Shown here piece by piece: positions 34,054 through 38,287 of a DNA stretch of 38,287 bases. Source of the DNA: CAZAGT01 sp964484515 (GTDB lineage Bacteria; Desulfobacterota; DSM-4660; Desulfatiglandales; HGW-15); NCBI GenBank assembly GCA_964484515.1, contig CAZAGT010000007.1, positions 1-38,287 of the forward strand, given 5' to 3'. Positions within the stretch are counted from its first letter, which is position 1. Each line of letters starts with the position of its first letter. The translations under genes and the position numbers were made by a program. The notes under the pieces were generated by a model. That model had not been told where the DNA came from. It did not search any database and worked only from the letters and a program-made list of their open reading frames with translations.

Positions 34054-34080
34054 CAAGGTTTCGAGGGTCTTGGCCGATAT
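34054..34080 (+). promoter_or_regulatory. Sigma28 (FliA) promoter for the small gene and flgM
   Basis: CAAGGTTT (34054-34061), 11 bases, then GCCGATAT (34073-34080) match the FliA consensus TAAAGTTT-N11-GCCGATAA at 13 of 16 positions with exact spacing. The predicted start is near 34088, just before GGAGG at 34089-34093. The rest of the gap (33975-34053) holds nothing recognised. Confidence 0.75.
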
Positions 34081-34102
34081 CTATGATCGGAGGTAAAGGC
34101 CT

Positions 34103-34306
34103 TTGATTACGACCTATCAAATCCGAAGCGTCTTGCGTATCTACGGGGATCAACTCAAGAAGAAGAGTGCCCTGCTGCAAGGCGAGTTGGAACCTCCAAG
34201 GCAGACGGACGACCTGGTCAATATTTCAATCGAGGCCAGGAGAAAACAACGGCTTAGCCAGATGTCCGATCATCTGATATCCAGCCTCACGCAGAAGGCC
34301 CCTTGA
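34103..34306 (+). CDS. Small unknown protein encoded directly before flgM
   Basis: The 67-residue product begins at TTG 34103, with GGAGG 9 bp upstream and a sigma28 promoter just before, so it is very likely translated. It reads ITTYQIRSVLRIYGDQLKKKSALL..., then DDLVNISIEARRKQRLSQMSDHLISSLTQ. It is helical, basic, with a short V-N-I-S-x-E-A-R-R-K-Q stretch. Small proteins of this general shape occur before flgM in deltaproteobacterial clusters from memory, but no named family was recognised. A role linked to FlgM or late flagellar control is suggested by position only. Confidence 0.7.
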   Translation: MITTYQIRSVLRIYGDQLKKKSALLQGELEPPRQTDDLVNISIEARRKQRLSQMSDHLISSLTQKAP

Positions 34307-34361
34307 TGGGACCTTCCACGACCGTAGGCCGACGCCCACGGCAACACGCTAAGGAGTCAAA

Positions 34362-34664
34362 ATGAAAATTGATGATATCTATCATGGTATGAACGTCATA
34401 GGTCAGTCAGGGGAATCCGCTGCCAACAAGAAGGCCGAGGCCCAGGAGGAGACTCTGCAGCAACTGGATAACCGCGATCCATCGGGCACTGAAGTGGAGA
34501 TCTCCAACGCTTCGGTTGAGATCAGCAAGGTAGCGGAGATGATGGAAAGGGAGCAACCGGAGAGAATTGCGCATGTGAATGAGATCAAGACGAAAGTCGA
34601 AGACGGCACGTACAATGTGGATGCTGAAAAGATCGCTGGGAAGATCCTGGGGGACCTGTTCTGA
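34362..34664 (+). CDS. flgM: FlgM, anti-sigma28 factor
   Basis: FlgM binds and inhibits FliA until it is exported through the completed hook. The 100-residue product has an unstructured Ala/Glu/Lys-rich N-terminus and the C-terminal FlgM domain (VEISNASVEISKVAEMMEREQPERIAHVNEIKTKVEDGTYNVDAEKIAGKIL), with the family's R-x-x-x-V-x-x-I-K-x-x-x-x-x-G-x-Y-x-V-D-x-x-x-I-A motif. AAGGAGT precedes ATG 34362. It is cotranscribed with the small gene before it from the sigma28 promoter and ends at a strong terminator. Confidence 0.95.
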   Translation: MKIDDIYHGMNVIGQSGESAANKKAEAQEETLQQLDNRDPSGTEVEISNASVEISKVAEMMEREQPERIAHVNEIKTKVEDGTYNVDAEKIAGKILGDLF

Positions 34665-34712
34665 GCATCTCCCTCCGGTCCAGCGTCGCTTAGACGAAAT
34701 AGATTGAAGGCC

Positions 34713-34741
34713 AGGCCATCCCGCGGGATGGCCTTTTTTTA
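34713..34741 (+). terminator. Intrinsic terminator after flgM
   Basis: A perfect 20-base palindrome (34714-34733, GGCCATCCCG/CGGGATGGCC) is followed by seven T residues (34734-34740). It is the strongest terminator in the window and marks the end of the flagellar locus. Confidence 0.93.
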
Positions 34742-34854
34742 TGATAAGAATCGGTTTCATCCAGATACCCGCGTTATGCCAGACCACGTTGGCTGCGGGG
34801 CCTGATGAAGCATCTTACGATACACTTACGAGACTGTCGAAAAACCTTCGCTGA

Positions 34855-35004
34855 GAGGCTGATGGAAAATGCCCAGATGTAAGGCTTCCGAAACCGGAGA
34901 CCCGCCCGAAGGGATGAGGGTAACGCAGCCCATCGGCTTTGCTCAGGACCGTGAGCCTGTCGAACGGCCTGTCGAACGGCAGATGGGCGTTTTCCGACAG
35001 CCTC
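34855..35004. repeat. 150-bp foldback (MITE/REP-like) element
   Basis: Two 25-base arms (34855-34879 and 34980-35004) are inverted copies matching at about 20 of 25 positions (GAGGCTG, GGAAAA and GCCCA blocks conserved). The interior carries a 12-bp tandem repeat, CCTGTCGAACGG twice (34956-34979), a small hairpin GCTCA/TGAGC (34941-34956), and a TCCG/CGGA hairpin (about 34887-34898). A further related end, GAGACTGTCGAAAAAC, lies at 34830-34845. The GTTCGACAGGC core is common to intergenic repeats in many environmental genomes (from memory). It lies between the convergent flgM and DUF368 genes. Confidence 0.6.
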
Positions 35005-35029
35005 AACAGAATCCACATTGCCGCCGGAT

Positions 35030-36004
35030 CTACAAAGTCCCCAAGTCCTCGGGATGAGGTCCCTGACTATGAGATTTGTCCCTCGCCATGCGGTTGAGCA
35101 AAAGGATCGCAGCGGCTCCAAGTGTCATGAGGCTTAGGGCCAGAAAGACCTCGGTGGTCCAAGCGTTTGGCAGGGCATTGCCGAAGGCGGGTGAGGAAAC
35201 GGAGCCGTGGCCGGCAGCAATGCCGGATAGCGCCTTTTTCCAAGGCCATACCTTGCGAAGTGAGCCGAGCATGAGACCGGTGAGGAAGGCAATCGTCGCA
35301 TCATGGTATTCCCTGAGGACCCAACTCAGGAAACGAGCGAAGCTGAGGAGGCCTATTCCGGCGCCGAGGGCGACGAGGAGGAGCGTGAGGACGTCCCTGT
35401 TGTTCACCGCCTCGAGGACAAGATGGTACTTCCCCATGAGGACTAGGATAAAGGAGCCGGATATGCCGGGGAGAATCATCGCGCATATCGCCACCGCCCC
35501 GCTTATCACCAGAAACCACGGAGCGGTCGGCGTAACGACAGGTACCAAGCCAACCAAGAAATAGATACCGGCGGCACCCACGAGCGTCCAGATAATCAGC
35601 CCAGGAGTCCACTGTTGAAGATGCTTGCTGACGGTGAAGACCGAGGCAAGGATGAGTCCAAAGAAGAAAGACCAGATGAGGACGGGATGATTCTCGAGCA
35701 TCCAGCTCAAGAGCTTGGCCAGGGAGAAGATCGCTCCCAAGATGCCTAGGATGAGGGGCAGGAGAAAACGCCAGTGAACATGCTCCAAGGCGGCCCCGAT
35801 TTCAAACCTGAAGAGCAGTTTGACAAAACCGATGTCAAAGGACCTAATCGTCCTGATCAGCTCCTCGTAGATGCCGAGAATAAAGGCCATCGTCCCTCCG
35901 GAGACGCCCGGAACGACATCGGCGGCCCCCATGCAGAACCCCTTTGCAATCAGTACAGGGTAGCCCGCAAGGGGCGGCTTGGTATCATTGGTTGATTCTT
36001 CCAA
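35030..36004 (-). CDS. DUF368 membrane protein, PopT-type polyprenyl-phosphate transporter
   Basis: DUF368 proteins (PopT) are proposed to return undecaprenyl phosphate, the wall-building lipid carrier, across the inner membrane. The 324-residue product has about eight to nine membrane segments and two copies of the family motif: KGFCMGAADVVPGVSGGTMAFILGIYEEL (about residues 21-49) and AICAMILPGISGSFILVLMGKYHLVLEAV (about residues 172-200), consistent with an internal repeat. It is on the minus strand after the DUF4301 gene and is unrelated to the flagellar genes by function. ATG at 36004 is used. Confidence 0.9.
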   Translation of the reverse strand: MEESTNDTKPPLAGYPVLIAKGFCMGAADVVPGVSGGTMAFILGIYEELIRTIRSFDIGFVKLLFRFEIGAALEHVHWRFLLPLILGILGAIFSLAKLLSWMLENHPVLIWSFFFGLILASVFTVSKHLQQWTPGLIIWTLVGAAGIYFLVGLVPVVTPTAPWFLVISGAVAICAMILPGISGSFILVLMGKYHLVLEAVNNRDVLTLLLVALGAGIGLLSFARFLSWVLREYHDATIAFLTGLMLGSLRKVWPWKKALSGIAAGHGSVSSPAFGNALPNAWTTEVFLALSLMTLGAAAILLLNRMARDKSHSQGPHPEDLGTL

Positions 36005-36181
36005 AGAGCACGCCTTTCTCTATCGAGGTAATCTTGAGGTTAGGCACATTCTGGCTGCCTGAAATCCGTTGCAGCGTTGTCTTCGAGGAGTCTTTCAAAA
36101 TCCGAATGATGCCACGCTTTGAGGTTGATGAATACCTCATACGTCAAAAATCCATATGATGTCCTTCCGCCGAAAGCCTGA

Positions 36182-36199
36182 CTCCGGCTTTTGCCGGAG
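36182..36199. repeat. 7-bp perfect hairpin between the DUF4301 and DUF368 genes
   Basis: CTCCGGC (36182-36188), TTTT, GCCGGAG (36193-36199). It follows the DUF4301 stop on the minus strand by about 45 bases but has no T tract there, so a terminator function is uncertain. Confidence 0.4.
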
Positions 36200-36243
36200 A
36201 GATGGGATTGGGGCCTTATCGAAGCAATCTGTCTTGGCTTAGC

Positions 36244-37806
36244 TTATTGGTGCTCCTCGCGAAGGAGATCGAGGACCGTCTTGACCGGACTGAACGTCTC
36301 GAGGGGGACTTCCACAAAGACAGTGTTCCAGTGGGCCATGGCACCGTTCCAGAGGCCGGGATGTTCCAAGGCCCGGAGGTCTCGTCCGTCCTGCGATTTT
36401 GTGGAGATGAAACCGGTATCCGGGTCGACAAACGCATTCAGATCAAATGGGCGTCCCCGATAGTCCCGCACCCCGCAAACAATATCGACCGGATTGAAAT
36501 GGGTGGAGGATTCCCACACGGCGTGCTGCTGACGAGATTCCCAATCGACCTGCGATGACTCGACAATCTGAGGGGACACGCGTCCATTAGGGTCCCGCAC
36601 CCAGAAGGGTCCTCCTCCCGGCTCGCCTTGATTCGGCACCATGCCACAGATGCGCAGGGGCCTGTTCAGGCGAGATTTAAGCCCGTCGATTTTGATTCGA
36701 TCTGTGACCTCGTATCGCTCGGGGGGCGGGTCTAGAAACAGCTCCTTCTTCATGAACTCGGAAATCTCCCCGGCGAGATCCTCGCTTCGGTCTCGGCTTG
36801 CCAGCTTCTGCAAATACCCAAAGATCGCGTCTTGAAGGCGCACCAGATAACCGCCGAGGGCCTTCTTGAATAGATGATTCGACCCCTGTAGCCTGCCTAT
36901 GGCCACGTTGTCGATGTTCTTGATAAAGATAATGTCCCCTTTCAGAGCGTTGAGGTTACCTAGTAAGGCCCCGTGGCCACCAGGACGAAACAGGAGCCTT
37001 CCCTCTCGATCCCGAAAAGGTCGGTTATCAGGATCTACGGCGATAGTATCGGACGAGGGCTCTTGAACCGAGAACGAAATCGAGAACGTGATGCCTAACT
37101 GCCGATACTGGGCCTTGATCGTTTGGATATGGTCTTCAATATCCGCTTTATACGCGGGCGCTACCGTGAAGTGTACCCGTACGACACCGTTTTGGTCACC
37201 CAGATACTCGACTGCCTCTACGAGTTGTTCCTCAAAGGCGGTTCTCGGACGGTCTTCATAGGTGTGGAACTTAATCAGGCCTTTAGGGAGTTCGGCGTAC
37301 CCAAGGCCGTTTGAGCTCAAAAGGTATTCAAGGATCGGTTTGTATCGGCCCTGCGACAACAGCCGTTCGACATCATACCCGGCCTCGGCCAGGGTGGTCT
37401 TGAGATCATCGTAAAAGGCAAACCTATTCATGTTTTCAATAAACCGCAGAAACGCCTTACGATCCGGATCATCAACGGCGAGAAAAGCCTTCGGATGCTT
37501 CTCGTCGATCGGGTCCAGGTGGGCGCTGATGGCCTCGAGAGATCGAAACATGCGGCTGGCAGCTCCCGAAGCGGGCACGAATTTCATGCTCCTTCCCGAC
37601 GAGGCCGCTTGTTCATAGATCCCGACGAGTTCGTCGACATCTCCCTGATCCAACACGACGATTCCATCACCGACCGTACAGGGCCGCTCTAGTTGAAGAG
37701 GAGTGAAACCTCTCCTGAACATCTCCAACTGAGAGAGGACTTGACGGGTCGTCATCCCTCTTGACTCAATCTGCTGGACATCTCGTTGATCAAACGGGAT
37801 GTTCAT
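36244..37806 (-). CDS. DUF4301 family protein, unknown function
   Basis: The 520-residue product begins MNIPFDQRDVQQIESRGMTTRQVLSQLEMFRRGFTPLQLERPCTVGDGI, the typical DUF4301 opening, and contains VPASGAASRMFRSLEA (about residues 78-93), LFRPGGHGALLGNLN (about residues 280-295), NIDNVA and LRICGMVPNQGEPGGGPFWV. The sugar-nucleotidyltransferase-like feel of the GASRMF and RPGGHGALL stretches suggests a nucleotide-binding fold, but no reaction is established. The CAT at 37804-37806 was chosen because AGGAAA lies upstream on the minus strand; an in-frame start at 37839 is less supported. Confidence 0.85.
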   Translation of the reverse strand: MNIPFDQRDVQQIESRGMTTRQVLSQLEMFRRGFTPLQLERPCTVGDGIVVLDQGDVDELVGIYEQAASSGRSMKFVPASGAASRMFRSLEAISAHLDPIDEKHPKAFLAVDDPDRKAFLRFIENMNRFAFYDDLKTTLAEAGYDVERLLSQGRYKPILEYLLSSNGLGYAELPKGLIKFHTYEDRPRTAFEEQLVEAVEYLGDQNGVVRVHFTVAPAYKADIEDHIQTIKAQYRQLGITFSISFSVQEPSSDTIAVDPDNRPFRDREGRLLFRPGGHGALLGNLNALKGDIIFIKNIDNVAIGRLQGSNHLFKKALGGYLVRLQDAIFGYLQKLASRDRSEDLAGEISEFMKKELFLDPPPERYEVTDRIKIDGLKSRLNRPLRICGMVPNQGEPGGGPFWVRDPNGRVSPQIVESSQVDWESRQQHAVWESSTHFNPVDIVCGVRDYRGRPFDLNAFVDPDTGFISTKSQDGRDLRALEHPGLWNGAMAHWNTVFVEVPLETFSPVKTVLDLLREEHQ

Positions 37807-37984
37807 GAGGAGTTTCCTGTTTGCTCCAGAGAAAGGCATTCACACCGGTATCGCCGCACCTCTTGCTCAAACACGCAAACGCTCCGCCAACCGTTTGGCT
37901 CCGGGGAATAGCAACGCGATATCACTTTACGTTTCTGGAAGAGCCCAATGAAGTCTGGGCGATATTGAGTCTTAAGGAACTAGA

Positions 37985-38013
37985 CTGTTACGAAAGATGC
38001 TGAGATGTGTCAA
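37985..38013 (-). promoter_or_regulatory. Candidate sigma70 promoter for the DUF4301 gene
   Basis: On the minus strand TTGACA (38008-38013) is followed after 17 bases by TAACAG (37985-37990). The -35 is perfect; the -10 matches 3 of 6. It would give a leader of about 170 bases before the start at 37806. Confidence 0.35.
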
Positions 38014-38030
38014 GCGTGCAGGACTCATGC

Positions 38031-38052
38031 CGAATCGGTTGAGGCCGATTCG
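38031..38052. repeat. 8-bp perfect inverted repeat upstream of the DUF4301 promoter
   Basis: CGAATCGG (38031-38038), TTGAGG, CCGATTCG (38045-38052). There is no T tract on either side. It could be a protein-binding site or hairpin just upstream of the candidate promoter. Confidence 0.4.
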
Positions 38053-38088
38053 AGGGAAGCGGAACTGTGCTCCAACCTTTCAAAATAA

Positions 38089-38155
38089 CTTGTCTATTAT
38101 CCCTCAATCCTTTAACTTGGAATCTTCTGCTGTTTAGAGCAGGGATAATAACAAG
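38089..38155. repeat. Long inverted repeat with AT-rich arms
   Basis: CTTGTCTATTATCCCT (38089-38104) is matched by AGGGATAATAACAAG (38141-38155): 15 pairs with a single unpaired C, around a 36-base centre. The last roughly 130 bases of the window (38156-38287) hold no gene; they contain two short hairpins (CCGAG/CTCGG at 38196-38211 and TGTGC/GCACA at about 38184-38194). Confidence 0.5.
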
Positions 38156-38287
38156 GTTTAGCTGAAATCCTATTTATCGGATCTGTGCAGCACATCCGAG
38201 GTGATACTCGGAAGCTTGCTGGGGGGAGAGTGCACCCTAACGTTGCAAAAGTCGAGGATGCTGCAGATTCCAGGCGCCAAGGGTGCA

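Noticed and set aside
36182..36199. Hairpin as a true intrinsic terminator for the DUF4301 gene
   Set aside because: No T run follows the stem on the minus strand, so it is listed only as a hairpin.
37821..38003. 60-codon plus-strand frame upstream of the DUF4301 gene
   Set aside because: It overlaps the DUF4301 leader in antisense, has no ribosome-binding site and is not recognisable.
1..38287. tRNA, rRNA, CRISPR array, insertion sequence with transposase
   Set aside because: None of these was seen by reading both strands; the only repeats are the short ones listed.

Overview
The window is one long flagellar locus followed by two unrelated genes on the other strand. From left to right on the + strand it encodes the 3' end of fliG, fliH, fliI, fliJ and an MgtE-N/MotE-like protein; then fliK, flgD and flgE; then motA, fliL, fliM, fliN, fliO, fliP, fliQ, fliR, flhB, flhA, flhF, flhG and fliA; then a second FliL-like protein, an unknown 95-residue protein and a DUF2802-type protein; then a second FliK-like protein paired with a stand-alone FlhB C-terminal domain (FlhX type); then flgF, flgG, flgA, flgH, flgI, flgJ (fused to an M23 peptidase), flgN, flgK, flgL, csrA and fliW; a sigma54-activating response regulator; and a small conserved-looking gene plus flgM behind a sigma28 promoter. 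After a strong terminator and a 150-bp foldback element come two minus-strand genes: a DUF368/PopT-type polyprenyl-phosphate transporter and a DUF4301 protein.

The presence of FlgA, FlgH and FlgI (P and L rings) and a FlgH lipobox indicates a Gram-negative cell. FlhF/FlhG, sigma54 plus sigma28 control, CsrA-FliW, DUF2802 and DUF4301 together look most like a deltaproteobacterium in the broad sense (Desulfobacterota-like). This placement is inference from gene content; no rRNA or taxonomic marker is present. Base composition looks moderately GC-rich and even across the flagellar block.

Regulation can be partly read from the DNA. Three near-perfect sigma54 -24/-12 elements lie just upstream of fliK (3574-3590), motA (7774-7790) and flgF (22666-22682), each heading one structural block. 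The NtrC-type regulator at 32583-33974 is the obvious candidate activator, and its own sigma70-like promoter carries a perfect 8-bp palindrome between -35 and -10. A strong sigma28 box (34054-34080) precedes the small gene and flgM, so FliA would drive its own anti-sigma factor. FlhF/FlhG would set flagellar position and number, and CsrA-FliW would give post-transcriptional control of late genes.

The most unusual part is the export specificity switch. FlhB has N-P-V-R in place of the almost invariant N-P-T-H autocleavage motif, while the same locus carries a separate soluble FlhB-CC-like protein (FlhX) directly behind a second FliK-like protein. This suggests a remodelled FliK/FlhB switch. 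Other points of note are a FlgJ-LytM fusion, motA without motB, two FliL-like proteins, and two small unknown proteins embedded in flagellar operons. Missing from the window, and presumably elsewhere, are flgB, flgC, fliE, fliF, motB, fliD, fliS and flagellin.
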